A DNA stretch of 64,000 nt from Chryseobacterium sp. LAM-KRS1 (GTDB lineage Bacteria; Bacteroidota; Bacteroidia; Flavobacteriales; Weeksellaceae): assembly GCF_013184525.1 (NCBI RefSeq), contig NZ_JAAOIZ010000003.1, forward strand, positions 310,001 to 374,000, given 5' to 3'. Below the pieces are notes generated by a model. The model saw only the letters and a program-made list of their open reading frames with translations. It did no database searches and was not told the origin of the DNA. Below, in pieces: positions 7,851-17,817 of the stretch (position 1 is its first letter; each line of letters starts with the position of its first letter). A program made the position numbers and the translations under genes.

Positions 7851-9650
7851 CTATTGTTTGATAGCCTTTACTGTTGTTTTTGAACCGTCTTTAAATTGAA
7901 TATTCACAAAATACAATCCTGAATTCAATGTATTTAAATTGATTTCTTTCGTCGGATTTTCAATTGTTTTCACCAACCTTCCTGCCACATCCGTAACCGT
8001 AACAGCTTTAACATCTTTGGTATCTGAAATATACAATACATCTTTGAAAGGATTCGGATGAACATTCACCGTTTTTTTGTTTGCGTTTACTTCAGAAGTG
8101 CTTAGTTGTGCAGATTCTACCGTAAAGTTGTCAACAAAGAAATTATAATCCGGAGCATCATCTACTGTTCCGTCCGTTCCATAAAAGGCAAAGACTGTAT
8201 TTGCACTGGTGTTACTTACCAGATCATAAGAATAATTAGTCGATACATTAGTAGCCGGGCTGTTTACATCCCAAGTCTTCAATATATTCCAAGTACTTCC
8301 ACCATCATTGGAGACCATAAAATGTATTATATCATCAGAACCCATTGGAGAAGAAGCAGTTCCTGAATAGGTTGTTGCTCCGTAATCAAATTTTACTTTG
8401 TAACCACCTGCTGAAAGATCAAATGGTACTGTTTTTAGCCATCCTGTGCTATTTGTCGTGTAAAGATTGATTCTTATGGAACCTGTGGTCCCTACATTTA
8501 AAAATCCATCCTGCACCCAATATGTTGTAGATCCCGTAGGGCCTGTTGTAGGGGTACCTCCGGAAAGATTATTTGCCCAGCAATTTCCAGGTATAGAATC
8601 AAAAGTGTTTGTATACGGAGGTATCATTGCTCCGCATAAGGTTGTAAAAGTACCACCAATTGACCATCCGCTCTGGCTTGTTGCCGTTGTACAATTCGTT
8701 CTCACCCAATAATAATAGGTTGTTGATGAAGACAAGCTTCCAATAGTGGTTGATGTTCCGGTAACTCCCGTAATATTCGGAGTTGTAGCACTTGTAGGAG
8801 GCGTGTTTGTTGTACTGTAATACACATCATAACTTGCTGCTGTTGTTGTCGGAGGAATTGTCCACGAAACCTGCGCTGAATTTGAAGTAAGTGTTCCTAC
8901 AGGCTGAAGCGTCGGAGCCGAACAATCTGTGAAAGCATCCGCTGAAAACGCAAAAATATTCGAAATTCCTGAGCCGGCACTTTTCGCAACGGTTATGCTC
9001 TGTATCGGTTTCGTAACATTTGCCGCATCAATGGTAAGTACGGATTGATATAATCTGGGATTTGTCGTACTGGATTCCAATGCGTTATTTGTCCTGTTAA
9101 TCCTTCCGATTCCCTGGATGGCATAATTCGATCCCCCATACCAATCCGAAAGGGCAAGGCCTGAAAATACCTGAGTAGTATTATCTGTAAAAGTTACCGT
9201 AGCACTTACGGTAGATGTTCCACTACCACTTGTTGAAAGCATGTACAGTTTAAAAGCCGCCTTGGGAGTTCCAAAAACCAAAGTTCCGGACTGGCCTATG
9301 GTCGCAAGCCTTAAAGAGTTATTTCCACTTAGATCTCCCAGCTGATAGCTGAGGCCCGGTGTACTTCCCACTACGGAATTGATAATTCCATTTACAGGAA
9401 TTCCATAATTAATAGGGGTACTTGAGGAAGTAAGCTGGAAGTCCCTTGCCACAAATGCAAAGGAAACCCCATCTACATCCATTGTTGTAGACGTCATGGA
9501 TGAACCTATCCCATTCGCAATAACATCTGCAGTATATCCTGATTGTACAGGCATTGTTTGAAAGTTTTGAGCCATCGCATCTGACCCGAAAAACAGAGCA
9601 CACGTACTTAATGCTCCAAAAAGTAGATTTATTTTCATAGTATTTAACAT
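7851..9650 (-). CDS. Secreted fibronectin-III protein with T9SS type A sorting domain
   Basis: 599 aa (587 if the ATG at 9638 is used, which gives the cleaner signal peptide MKINLLFGALSTCALFFGSDAMAQ). N-terminal beta-rich domain to about 245, then a fibronectin type III domain at about 250-340 (APTLQPVGTLTSNSAQVSW to YYYWVRTNC). A jelly-roll-like carbohydrate/adhesion-type domain follows at about 345-515. The C-terminal 75 residues form a T9SS sorting domain (HPNPFKDVLYIS, VTDVAGRLV, LNSGLYFVNI). It is exported by Sec, crosses the outer membrane through T9SS and is probably surface-attached. No catalytic motif was recognised; adhesion or glycan binding is a guess. Confidence 0.85.
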   Translation of the reverse strand: MLNTMKINLLFGALSTCALFFGSDAMAQNFQTMPVQSGYTADVIANGIGSSMTSTTMDVDGVSFAFVARDFQLTSSSTPINYGIPVNGIINSVVGSTPGLSYQLGDLSGNNSLRLATIGQSGTLVFGTPKAAFKLYMLSTSGSGTSTVSATVTFTDNTTQVFSGLALSDWYGGSNYAIQGIGRINRTNNALESSTTNPRLYQSVLTIDAANVTKPIQSITVAKSAGSGISNIFAFSADAFTDCSAPTLQPVGTLTSNSAQVSWTIPPTTTAASYDVYYSTTNTPPTSATTPNITGVTGTSTTIGSLSSSTTYYYWVRTNCTTATSQSGWSIGGTFTTLCGAMIPPYTNTFDSIPGNCWANNLSGGTPTTGPTGSTTYWVQDGFLNVGTTGSIRINLYTTNSTGWLKTVPFDLSAGGYKVKFDYGATTYSGTASSPMGSDDIIHFMVSNDGGSTWNILKTWDVNSPATNVSTNYSYDLVSNTSANTVFAFYGTDGTVDDAPDYNFFVDNFTVESAQLSTSEVNANKKTVNVHPNPFKDVLYISDTKDVKAVTVTDVAGRLVKTIENPTKEINLNTLNSGLYFVNIQFKDGSKTTVKAIKQ

Positions 9651-9901
9651 TAGCTCAGTAAATTTATAAAAAAATCAACACAAAACAACTTTATTTAAAC
9701 AATATATAATAATTTAATATTATAATATACATAATCAACAATAATTAAAATAAAAATTAAAAACAATCATCAATACTAAAATTAAATAAATATTGAAAAG
9801 ACAATCAGGGGATTATAGATTTTAACCTCAAAGAACAATTTAATGCATGAAATATAATTATATAGTGTTCCTTATAATTTTAATATTGAAAAATTAAGTG
9901 T

Positions 9902-9909
9902 TATTTTTG
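9902..9909 (+). promoter_or_regulatory. -7 box TATTTTTG of the aminotransferase-murB operon
   Basis: Exact TAnnTTTG, 20 nt before the ATG at 9930, with a TTG at 9889-9891 at near -33 spacing. The 250 bp between 9651 and 9901 are otherwise very AT-rich without recognisable elements. Confidence 0.6.
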
Positions 9910-9929
9910 CCATACAAATTTTTCAAACA

Positions 9930-11135
9930 ATGCCGAATATATCAAACAGAGCACAACATATGCCGCCATCGCCGGTAAGAAAGCTGGTTCCTTTTTCTCT
10001 TCAAGCAAAGCAGAAAGGAATTAAAGTATATCACCTTAATATCGGACAACCGGATATTGAAACTCCGGAAACGGCTTTAAATGCTTTAAAAAATATTGAT
10101 TTAAAAGTATTGGAATATGCTCTTTCTGAAGGAAACCTGGAATATAGAAAAGCACTTACAGACTATTATCATTCTTTGGGGTTTGCGGATCTCACTCCTG
10201 ATAATTTCATTGTAACCAACGGAGGTTCTGAAGCATTAAATTTTGCCATTTCCACATTATGTGACGATGGAGACGAAGTTATTATCCCTGAGCCTTACTA
10301 TGCCAATTACAATGGATTTGCAAGCACATTCAATGTCAACGTTGTAGCTGTTCCATCGACTATAGAAACAGGCTTTGCTTTACCTCCAATTGAAGAATTC
10401 GAGAAAAAGATCACTGAAAAAACAAGAGCTATCGTTATCTGCAATCCCGGAAACCCAACCGGATACCTTTATACCCGTGAAGAGCTCCAGAAGCTGGCAG
10501 AAATTGCTTTAAAATATGATATCGTTGTAATTTCCGATGAAGTATACAGGGAATATGTATATGATGGGAAACAGCAGGTATCTATGCTTTCTTTTCCGGA
10601 ATTAAGTGAAAACTGCATCATTATAGACTCAGAATCAAAGAGATATTCCATGTGTGGTGTAAGAATCGGCTGTATGATTACGCGTTCAAAAAAAATACAC
10701 GATGCAGCAATGCTATTTGCACAGGCCAGATTAAGTCCTGTTCTTTTAGGACAAATTGCAGCTACAGCTGCACACCACAATGACGGAGCATATATCCGCG
10801 CGGTAAGAGAGGAATATACCCACAGAAGAAACGTTTTGGTGGATCTGTTAAATGCTATTCCCGGAGTAATCTGTCCTAAACCGAAAGGAGCCTTCTATTG
10901 TGTGGCACAACTTCCTGTAGATGACACTGAGAAATTCGCTCAATGGTTGCTGGAAAAGTTTTCGCTCAATAAAGAAACAATCATGGTAGCACCGGCAGGT
11001 GGTTTCTATAGCGATCCTGAACTGGGTAAAAAACAGGTAAGAATTGCTTATGTACTAAAAGAGCAGGATTTAAGAAGAAGTGTTGAAATTCTAAAAGAAG
11101 CACTAAAACAATATAAATTAGAGTTCAATCTATAA
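9930..11135 (+). CDS. PLP-dependent class I/II aminotransferase
   Basis: Fold-type I aminotransferase, 401 aa, cytoplasmic, converting an amino acid (aspartate-, alanine- or aromatic-type) and a 2-oxo acid. Conserved features: NIGQPDIETP at 37-46, NGGSEAL phosphate-binding turn at about 97-103, NPGNPTG at 172-178, SDEVYREY at about 202-209, Schiff-base Lys237 in SESKRYS, and RIGC just after. The sequence does not fix the substrate. It is followed 8 nt later by a lipoprotein gene that overlaps murB, so these three probably share the promoter at 9902. Confidence 0.92.
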   Translation: MPNISNRAQHMPPSPVRKLVPFSLQAKQKGIKVYHLNIGQPDIETPETALNALKNIDLKVLEYALSEGNLEYRKALTDYYHSLGFADLTPDNFIVTNGGSEALNFAISTLCDDGDEVIIPEPYYANYNGFASTFNVNVVAVPSTIETGFALPPIEEFEKKITEKTRAIVICNPGNPTGYLYTREELQKLAEIALKYDIVVISDEVYREYVYDGKQQVSMLSFPELSENCIIIDSESKRYSMCGVRIGCMITRSKKIHDAAMLFAQARLSPVLLGQIAATAAHHNDGAYIRAVREEYTHRRNVLVDLLNAIPGVICPKPKGAFYCVAQLPVDDTEKFAQWLLEKFSLNKETIMVAPAGGFYSDPELGKKQVRIAYVLKEQDLRRSVEILKEALKQYKLEFNL

Positions 11136-11143
11136 ATAACACA

Positions 11144-11641
11144 ATGTCAGCAGTAAGAAATTTCGTTTTGAGAATATTATTTTCAATGTTTTTATTGCTG
11201 ACATTTTTTTCATGCTCCCAAAAGGAGAAAAAAGCTCCTGTTCCACAAAATCCTAATGAAATCACTTTCATAAGCGTTTCAAATATTGGTGGCATTCTTG
11301 GAGACTACAGGATTATAAAAGTTACTAAAGATTCCATTTCCTTAGAAAAAGGCACCACAGCAAAAAAGACACACCAATACTGGAGCTCTTCAATGCATGC
11401 TAACAAATGGAAGCATCTGGTTTCAAGTCTTGACGTACGAACCCTGAACAGCATTAAAAGCTCTCCCAGCGCCCAATCGGTAGATGGAGTTGACGAAACT
11501 TTTCAGATCAGGACACCGAAAAAGGCACATGTCTACGTGAATGCTTATCAGGACACGATTCATTATTCCCAACTGCAAACTCTTAAAAACAGAATAGAAG
11601 AGATTCTTCCTAAAGAATACCAACAAGCCTATGCACGATAA
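11144..11641 (+). CDS. Hypothetical lipoprotein
   Basis: 165 aa, not assigned to a family. The N-terminal hydrophobic segment ends in a lipobox (LTFFSC), so it is probably lipid-anchored in the periplasm or on the surface. The mature part has a pattern of short strands (EITFISVSNIGGI, YRIIKVTKDSISL) and ends in a basic helix. It contains no Cys beyond the lipid-anchored one. The last 11 nt overlap the start of murB (ATG at 11631 inside its final codons), which suggests translational coupling. The position between an aminotransferase and murB gives no clear function. Confidence 0.75.
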   Translation: MSAVRNFVLRILFSMFLLLTFFSCSQKEKKAPVPQNPNEITFISVSNIGGILGDYRIIKVTKDSISLEKGTTAKKTHQYWSSSMHANKWKHLVSSLDVRTLNSIKSSPSAQSVDGVDETFQIRTPKKAHVYVNAYQDTIHYSQLQTLKNRIEEILPKEYQQAYAR

Positions 11642-12644
11642 TTTTTCCCTAAAACCCTACAATACCTTTGGCGTTGAAGCGAAAGCAAAATATTTTACAG
11701 AAGTAACAACCATTGATGAGCTCAAAGAAGCAATCCTATTCTCAAGATCTCATTCTTTACCGCTCTTATTTTTGGGCGGCGGAAGTAACGTTTTACTTAC
11801 AAAAGATTTTGATGGTCTTGTAATCCTTCTCAATCTGAAAGGGATAACTGAAAAAAATCAGGACGAAAACAATATCCTGGTAACAGCAAATGCTGGTGAA
11901 AACTGGCATGGGTTTGTCATGTACTGTCTGAATAATAATTATGGCGGACTGGAAAATCTATCTTTAATCCCGGGAAATGTGGGTACCTCTCCCATGCAGA
12001 ATATCGGCGCTTACGGAACTGAAATAAAAGACATCTTCGTTCAATGCTCTGTCCTGAACCTGGAAACCCTTGCAGTTGAAATATTTGATCTGGAACAGTG
12101 CCGGTTCGGCTACAGGGATTCTATTTTCAAACAAGAAGGAAAAGGAAAATATGTGATTCTGGACGTAACGTTCAGGCTGACAACGAAAAATCATATCATC
12201 AAAACTGAATATGGTGCAATTACAGGAGAACTGGAGAAATTAAACATTAAAAATCCTACCATACAGGATGTTTCCAATGCTGTGATCAATATCAGACAAA
12301 GCAAACTTCCAGATCCTAAACTGATCGGAAATGCAGGCAGTTTTTTTAAAAATCCGACAATTCCGAAATCCCAGTTTGAAGACCTTAAACTAAAATTCGA
12401 AAATATTCAGGGATATCCTAATGGAGATCAGGTAAAAGTTCCCGCAGGATGGCTGATTGAGCAATGCGGATGGAAAGGTAAGCAAATAGGAAACGTAGCT
12501 TCACATCGATTACAATCGCTTGTTATCATTAACGCTACAGGAAATGCTACAGGAAAAGAAATTTATGATTTCTCCACATTAATCATTAACTCTGTAAAGG
12601 AAAAGTTTGGAATAGAGCTGGAGAGAGAAGTAAATATCATATAA
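11631..12644 (+). CDS. murB: MurB, UDP-N-acetylmuramate dehydrogenase
   Basis: Second step of UDP-MurNAc synthesis: FAD- and NADPH-dependent reduction of enolpyruvyl-UDP-GlcNAc. 337 aa, size of type I (E. coli-like) MurB. The FAD-binding region shows LKPYNTFGVEAKAKYF, LPLLFLGGGSNVLL and LSLIPGNVGTSPMQNIGAYG. The catalytic part has GNAGSFFKNP (Ser proton donor), PAGWLIEQCGWKG and a C-terminal Glu region near FGIELEREV. The start overlaps the preceding lipoprotein gene by 11 nt. It is in the same window as murA but in a separate operon. Confidence 0.96.
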   Translation: MHDNFSLKPYNTFGVEAKAKYFTEVTTIDELKEAILFSRSHSLPLLFLGGGSNVLLTKDFDGLVILLNLKGITEKNQDENNILVTANAGENWHGFVMYCLNNNYGGLENLSLIPGNVGTSPMQNIGAYGTEIKDIFVQCSVLNLETLAVEIFDLEQCRFGYRDSIFKQEGKGKYVILDVTFRLTTKNHIIKTEYGAITGELEKLNIKNPTIQDVSNAVINIRQSKLPDPKLIGNAGSFFKNPTIPKSQFEDLKLKFENIQGYPNGDQVKVPAGWLIEQCGWKGKQIGNVASHRLQSLVIINATGNATGKEIYDFSTLIINSVKEKFGIELEREVNII

Positions 12645-12701
12645 AATAGAAAAACTAATTACAAAAAACAATATTTTCGTTTAGAATAAAAAAAGCACAA
12701 T

Positions 12702-13505
12702 ATGAAAATAGCCATTCTAGGAGCAGGAAATATGGGGTTATCATTTTCAAAATCTTTCCTGAAATATGAGTTGATAAAACCTGCAGATCTGCATCTGATT
12801 ACAAGAAACGAATCTAAATTTGCCAAAATATCGGAAGAATTTCCCCATTCAAAAATTTCTACGTTCGATGATGTTAGGGAGCTGGATGCTGATCTTATTA
12901 TTATGGCTGTAAAGCCACAGGACTTTCAGAATGTGGTGGATAAGATTCAATTTACTATTAAAGAAAATCAGATGATTTTATCCATTATGGCCGGAATTAA
13001 AATACAGAAGATTCAGAAATTATTAAACCATCGCATGGTGGTCAGAGCGATGCCTAACTCCCCCACTCTTTTAGGAATGGGCATTACGGGATATACCTCC
13101 GCGGAAGGTATTTCTTTCAGCCAGCTTATTATTATTGAAAGGCTTCTCAACAGCACAGGAAGATCGGTTTATTTGGAAGACGAAGAACTATTGGACGGTG
13201 TAACCGCTTTATCCGGAAGTGGTCCTGCTTATTTTTATTACATTGTTGATGCAATGATTAAAGCCGGTGTAGAAATGGGAATTGATGAAAACCTCTCTAA
13301 ACTTTTCGTTAAACAAACCATGTTGGGCGCCTACCATCTGATGAATAACTCCGAAAAAAGCCTTGAAGAATTAATAAAAGATGTTGCCTCGAAAGGAGGT
13401 ACTACCGAAGCAGCTCTAAAGACTTTTGAAGAAAAAGGATTAAAGGAAGCTATCGGGAAAGGGATTCTAAATGCAGAAAATCGCGCTAAAGAACTAAACG
13501 GCTAA
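12702..13505 (+). CDS. proC: ProC, pyrroline-5-carboxylate reductase
   Basis: Last step of proline synthesis: NAD(P)H reduction of 1-pyrroline-5-carboxylate, cytoplasmic. 267 aa, typical length. N-terminal Rossmann fold with IAILGAGNMG at residues 2-11, then DLIIMAVKPQ and a middle VRAMPNSPTLLGMG. The C-terminal dimerisation and substrate domain has LSGSGPAYFYYIVDAM and VASKGGTTEAALKTFE, the family signature. It lies 57 nt after murB with only a degenerate -7 box (TATTTTCG near 12672), so it may be read with murB. Confidence 0.96.
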   Translation: MKIAILGAGNMGLSFSKSFLKYELIKPADLHLITRNESKFAKISEEFPHSKISTFDDVRELDADLIIMAVKPQDFQNVVDKIQFTIKENQMILSIMAGIKIQKIQKLLNHRMVVRAMPNSPTLLGMGITGYTSAEGISFSQLIIIERLLNSTGRSVYLEDEELLDGVTALSGSGPAYFYYIVDAMIKAGVEMGIDENLSKLFVKQTMLGAYHLMNNSEKSLEELIKDVASKGGTTEAALKTFEEKGLKEAIGKGILNAENRAKELNG

Positions 13506-13606
13506 ATCCACTACATAAGGTACAGTAAAAATAGTGTTCGAGGTATAATAATAAGCCTCTGCAATTTCTTTACCCTCAATTGCAGATTTATTCATTTCAA
13601 AAACAT

Positions 13607-13614
13607 TAAATTTG
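13607..13614 (+). promoter_or_regulatory. -7 box TAAATTTG of lnt
   Basis: Exact TAnnTTTG 17 nt before the ATG at 13632. Confidence 0.55.
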
Positions 13615-13631
13615 TATGTTAATCTAATGTA

Positions 13632-15266
13632 ATGAAATACGTTCTACTTACGCTCATTTCAGCGATGCTGCTGTCCATATCATGGCCAACTTACGGGATT
13701 CCGTTTTTTATTTTCTTTGCTCTTGTTCCTCTCCTTATGATGGAACATGGCGTTTCTAAATTTTCAAGCTTTAACAGAAAAAGCTGGGTAGTTTTCGGAC
13801 TTTCCTACCTATGTTTTGTGATCTGGAATATTGTGACAACAGGATGGCTGTACGGTTCAAGAAACCCGGATGGCAGTCATTCATTATTGGCCGTTGTATT
13901 TCCTGTTCTCGTCAATTCATTTTTATACTCCCTGATGTTCCAATGTTACCATTGGTATAAAAATGCACAGGGAACCTACTGGGGATTTGCATTTCTTATC
14001 GCTATCTGGATGGGATTTGAGAAATTTCATATGAGCTGGGAACTTACATGGCCATGGCTTAATCTCGGCAATGCATTTTCCGATTATCCGAAATTAATCC
14101 AGTGGTATGATACCCTGGGAGCTACAGGAGGCAGCTTCTGGATCCTGATCGTCAACCTTTTTATTTTTTATACCATAAGGACTTGGGAAGCAGGACGCAA
14201 AAGAAAAGATCTTATCAAAAATACATCGATTGCCGTAGCTATAATCGTCATTCCAATGATTATTTCAATAATTAAGTATAATAATTTTGATGAAAAACCG
14301 ACAGGCCAGGTAAATGTTTTATTACTCCAACCCGATCTTGATCCATATGCAGAAAAATATTCGACGGACAGCCTGACAATAGAAAATGATCTTCTTGGTC
14401 TTGCGGAGAGAAACTCCAAAGGTAAGATTGATTATTATATTGCTCCGGAAACAGCACTTCCGGGAAGAGGATCCATTTCGGAAACTGCTTTTGAAAAAAG
14501 CGTACTTCTGAATAACATAAAAGACTTTCTCTCCAAACATCAAGGTTCTGTTTTTGCTACCGGAATTTCTTCGCACCGTTTTTACCTGAATCAGAACAAT
14601 CTTCCTAAGGAAGCTTATCAGATCAATCGGGGACTGTGGGTTTCCAGCTACAATTCAGCCATTCAGGTAATTCCCAATCAAAAAGTAGAAGTCTATCACA
14701 AAGGCAAATTAGTTCCCGGTGTGGAAATATTTCCCTACATGAATGTTTTAAAGCCTATTTTGGGAGATGCCATGCTCAACCTTGGAGGAACCGTAGCATC
14801 ATTGGGTATAGACAAAGAAAGGGTAGCCTTTTCAAACCCTTACAATAAAGGAAAACTGGCTCCTATTATTTGTTATGAAAGTATCTACGGAGAGTTTGTT
14901 ACGGATTATGTGAGAAAAGGGGCTAACTTTTTAGCCATTATGACCAACGACTCCTGGTGGGGTGTTACAGAAGGGCATAAGCAACTTTTGTCTTATGCCA
15001 AATTAAGAGCCATTGAAACCCGTAGAGAAATTGCCCGCGCAGCCAATAGTGGAATTTCAGCACACATTGATGCAAGAGGAGAAATTGTTGCCGACACTTT
15101 CTACGGAGATAAAACTACTTTATTTGCGAAAGTGAATCTGTATGATCAACAGACTTTTTATACAAGAACAGGGGACCTTTTATCAAGAATTTCGATTTTT
15201 GCACTAGGCTTCTTGCTTTTCTATTTTTTAATTAAAAAAGTTCAGAGCAGATTTCAAAAAAAATAA
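13632..15266 (+). CDS. lnt: Lnt, apolipoprotein N-acyltransferase
   Basis: Adds the third acyl chain to the N-terminal Cys of lipoproteins in the inner membrane. 544 aa. The N-terminal half has about six transmembrane helices (for example residues 2-35, 50-75, 85-108, 115-133, 160-180, 195-215). The C-terminal nitrilase-like domain carries YIAPETALPGRG (catalytic Glu), a conserved Lys in VEVYHKGKLVPG, and IICYESIYGEF (nucleophile Cys), followed by FLAIMTNDSWWG. A last transmembrane helix lies near the C-terminus. It processes the many lipoproteins seen in this window. Own promoter at 13607. Confidence 0.95.
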   Translation: MKYVLLTLISAMLLSISWPTYGIPFFIFFALVPLLMMEHGVSKFSSFNRKSWVVFGLSYLCFVIWNIVTTGWLYGSRNPDGSHSLLAVVFPVLVNSFLYSLMFQCYHWYKNAQGTYWGFAFLIAIWMGFEKFHMSWELTWPWLNLGNAFSDYPKLIQWYDTLGATGGSFWILIVNLFIFYTIRTWEAGRKRKDLIKNTSIAVAIIVIPMIISIIKYNNFDEKPTGQVNVLLLQPDLDPYAEKYSTDSLTIENDLLGLAERNSKGKIDYYIAPETALPGRGSISETAFEKSVLLNNIKDFLSKHQGSVFATGISSHRFYLNQNNLPKEAYQINRGLWVSSYNSAIQVIPNQKVEVYHKGKLVPGVEIFPYMNVLKPILGDAMLNLGGTVASLGIDKERVAFSNPYNKGKLAPIICYESIYGEFVTDYVRKGANFLAIMTNDSWWGVTEGHKQLLSYAKLRAIETRREIARAANSGISAHIDARGEIVADTFYGDKTTLFAKVNLYDQQTFYTRTGDLLSRISIFALGFLLFYFLIKKVQSRFQKK

Positions 15267-15283
15267 AATTTAATTGACTAAAA

Positions 15284-15305
15284 CGGGAAGCTTTTGAGCT
15301 TCCCG
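15284..15305. terminator. Hairpin after lnt
   Basis: CGGGAAGC (15284-15291) pairs with GCTTCCCG (15298-15305). There is no T-run after it on the plus strand, so termination of lnt is only probable. Confidence 0.45.
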
Positions 15306-15368
15306 ATAGCCGTCCCTCCGCTTTAATATATCGAAGATCCGACACAAACAAATACAAACAATAAAAAG

Positions 15369-15395
15369 AAAAACCAGCTGGACATCTGGTTTTTC
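15369..15395 (-). terminator. Terminator of the VCBS-repeat T9SS gene
   Basis: AAAACCAG (15370-15377) pairs with CTGGTTTT (15386-15393); an A-rich tract precedes it and reads as T-run on the minus strand. Confidence 0.75.
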
Positions 15396-15415
15396 CCGGT
15401 TAATAAAACGTTCAA

Positions 15416-17128
15416 TTATTTAATGATAAGTTTTTTAGCAGTCCATTGATCCTTTATTTTTACTTTCAGAAAATAAATCCCTTTTGGGAAATCAGACAGA
15501 TTTACAGACTGATCCACATTCTTTTTTACAGTCAACTTTCTTCCGTCTACTGAATACATTTCAACATCAGTAATTTGCTTTCCTTTAATAAATACTTTTT
15601 CCGAAGCAGGATTAGGGTATATTAAAAACTCATCATCTTTAATAATATCCTGAGTTCTCAAGGTTCCTTCTGCAGAAGGATCTGAATATACTCCTGAGGC
15701 ATCTATTGATCTTACGCTCCAATATACATTCTGAATGGATGGGTCAAGATCTAAGAACCATGAGGACGTTGTTATTACATATCGGGCCACATCATGAGCT
15801 CCGGGAGTCTTTCCAACTTTGATTTCGTACCGCAAAGCATTTACAGGCGTCTTATCATCACCTGCTCCACTCCATGAGAAATTAAATTTGTTACCGTTTC
15901 TGGTAAGATTCAGATTTACAGGAGGCGAAGGTTTTAGGTTTGTTTCCGCAGAAACATTTTTGAAGATCTTAGTTAATGAGGGCATTCCCGGATCTGCCCA
16001 ATCAAATCCGGACAATACAACATCAAGATGATGATCATTGTTATAGTCAAGTAAATGCACAAAACCAGGGCCTCCCAAAGTATGTAAACCTGCTGTTATA
16101 TTTTCAGTAAATGTTTGACCGGCTGGATTAAATAAAAACACTTTAACCAAAGCATTATTATTTTCATCATTTCCAGACAGTATAAAATCATAATACCCGT
16201 CATTATTCAGATCCCCTGTTGCCAGGGATGGCTCTGAAAACTCCGGAATGTCAAGTTGCTGAAGACTAAAATGGCCGGTACCATCATTCATCAGCACACC
16301 AAGATATCCCTCATAATTTTCATCCTGAGCAGCTACCACAATATCCTGATAACCGTCTGCATTAAAATCGGCAAATTCAAGCTTTCCGTTTGCTAAAGAT
16401 AAAAGCGTCTGAGACAGGGTAAGGACCCCTGAATTATTGAGATAAACCCTGAATAGCGGATTACTATTGATATCATATCCCAAAATTACCATATCCAGCA
16501 ACTGATCATTATTCAGATCCACCATTTTAAAACTGCTGTTTTGTGTGCCTTCCATCCAACCCGGAATCAAAAGAAATCCATTCCCTGTATTCTGATAATA
16601 ATCCAATTTATTAACGAAACCTGTCCCGCTAATGTATTGCGCTCCATTAATAGCATAATCCTGCCGGCCATCATGATTAAAATCGAAAACTTCCATTGAA
16701 CCATATACCTTACCGGGAAGCTCAGCTTCCTTAACAAATCCCGAACCGGTATTGCGGAACCGGTAATGTTTGTAATTAACGATATCCATATAACTTAAGC
16801 CAGTAGAAATAATATCAGCAAGCCCATCATTATTATAATCAATAAATTTGATATCTCCCAGATGAGTAACATCTACTCCCAGATTATCATAGGAAGTCAT
16901 TGTAGTACCGTTATTCTTATATATTTCATTGAATGAAGTATCCGCACTACCATCTCCATCTGTGTCTATTGCTCCATTAACGACTATGTCCTGAAAACCA
17001 TCTCCATTAATATCCGCCACATCACAGGATGAATAATAAAAATTCTTCATATCCGTTTGTACTTCAGAAAAATTTTGTGCCATTATACCGACCGGTAACA
17101 TAGATAGTAAAACATAGACCTTCTTCAT
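15416..17128 (-). CDS. Secreted FG-GAP/VCBS-repeat protein with T9SS type A sorting domain
   Basis: 570 aa from ATG 17128, which starts the signal peptide MKKVYVLLSMLPVGIMAQ; a longer frame opens only at a TTG (17158). Residues about 30-390 are repeats of the FG-GAP/VCBS type. Recurrent Ca-binding-like DxNxDGxxD motifs are visible: DINGDGFQD, DYNNDGLAD, DFNHDGRQD, DFNADGYQD, DLNNDGYYD, DYNNDHHLD. These probably form a beta-propeller. A fibronectin-III-like domain follows (about 395-490) and then a T9SS C-terminal domain (IYPNPASEKVFIKG, LSDFPKGIYFLKV). It is probably a surface adhesin or matrix protein; no enzyme motif was seen. Confidence 0.87.
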   Translation of the reverse strand: MKKVYVLLSMLPVGIMAQNFSEVQTDMKNFYYSSCDVADINGDGFQDIVVNGAIDTDGDGSADTSFNEIYKNNGTTMTSYDNLGVDVTHLGDIKFIDYNNDGLADIISTGLSYMDIVNYKHYRFRNTGSGFVKEAELPGKVYGSMEVFDFNHDGRQDYAINGAQYISGTGFVNKLDYYQNTGNGFLLIPGWMEGTQNSSFKMVDLNNDQLLDMVILGYDINSNPLFRVYLNNSGVLTLSQTLLSLANGKLEFADFNADGYQDIVVAAQDENYEGYLGVLMNDGTGHFSLQQLDIPEFSEPSLATGDLNNDGYYDFILSGNDENNNALVKVFLFNPAGQTFTENITAGLHTLGGPGFVHLLDYNNDHHLDVVLSGFDWADPGMPSLTKIFKNVSAETNLKPSPPVNLNLTRNGNKFNFSWSGAGDDKTPVNALRYEIKVGKTPGAHDVARYVITTSSWFLDLDPSIQNVYWSVRSIDASGVYSDPSAEGTLRTQDIIKDDEFLIYPNPASEKVFIKGKQITDVEMYSVDGRKLTVKKNVDQSVNLSDFPKGIYFLKVKIKDQWTAKKLIIK

Positions 17129-17367
17129 GTTATTTTTATTTAGATTAATTAAAAACAAAGATATATGATAAATTTATCTAATGTTATGATCTTTACATGA
17201 AATATATCAGTTCCCGCTCTCTGTCAGGAATCAGCTGTTATATAAGGTAATCTTCAATATTATTAATCAAGATGTTATTTGTAAATATTTTCTAAAAGAT
17301 TTGCCTATCTAAAAAATTCTTCGTTATTTTGCAACCTCAAATATTATACAAATAAGAACATCGAGAT

Positions 17368-17607
17368 ATGTCAAGAATTTGCCAAATAACAGGAAAGCGT
17401 GCAATGGTTGGTAACAACGTTTCTCACGCTAATAACAAAACGAAGCGTCGTTTTGAAATTAACTTATTGGAGAAGAAGTTTTACCTTCCGGAGCAAGATA
17501 AGCACGTAACACTGAAAGTATCAGCTCATGGATTGAGAGTGATTAACAAGATTGGAATCGAAGAAGCTCTTGAAAGAGCTGTAAGAAACGGATTGATTAA
17601 AAAGTAA
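17368..17607 (+). CDS. rpmB: Ribosomal protein bL28
   Basis: Large-subunit protein, 79 aa. The sequence [23 protein letters not shown] at the start is diagnostic, with basic TKRRFEINL and a C-terminal KIGIEEAL helix. It has a single Cys, so it is not the four-Cys zinc form. First gene of the cluster rpmB-rpmG-DUF4295, with a 7-nt gap to rpmG. A likely promoter has TTTG near 17300 and a degenerate -7 TTATTTTG near 17325; the leader is about 35 nt. Confidence 0.97.
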   Translation: MSRICQITGKRAMVGNNVSHANNKTKRRFEINLLEKKFYLPEQDKHVTLKVSAHGLRVINKIGIEEALERAVRNGLIKK

Positions 17608-17614
17608 TTGAATC

Positions 17615-17797
17615 ATGGCAAAAAAAGGAAACAGAGTTCAAGTAATCCTTGAATGTACAGAGCACAAAGAAAGCGGTATGGCAGGAATGTCTAGATACAT
17701 TTCTACTAAAAATAAAAAGAACACTACAGAAAGATTAGAGCTTAAAAAGTATAATCCTGTTCTTAAGAAATATACTCTTCATAAAGAAATCAAGTAA
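17615..17797 (+). CDS. rpmG: Ribosomal protein bL33
   Basis: Large-subunit protein, 60 aa, cytoplasmic. [18 protein letters not shown] at the start and the ending [14 protein letters not shown] are typical. Only one Cys is present, so this is the zinc-free form. It lies between rpmB and the DUF4295 gene in one operon. Confidence 0.97.
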   Translation: MAKKGNRVQVILECTEHKESGMAGMSRYISTKNKKNTTERLELKKYNPVLKKYTLHKEIK

Positions 17798-17817
17798 TTT
17801 ATAAAATATAATTTACC

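Noticed and set aside
15284..15305. Strong intrinsic terminator for lnt
   Set aside because: The hairpin has no following T-run on the plus strand; kept only with low confidence.
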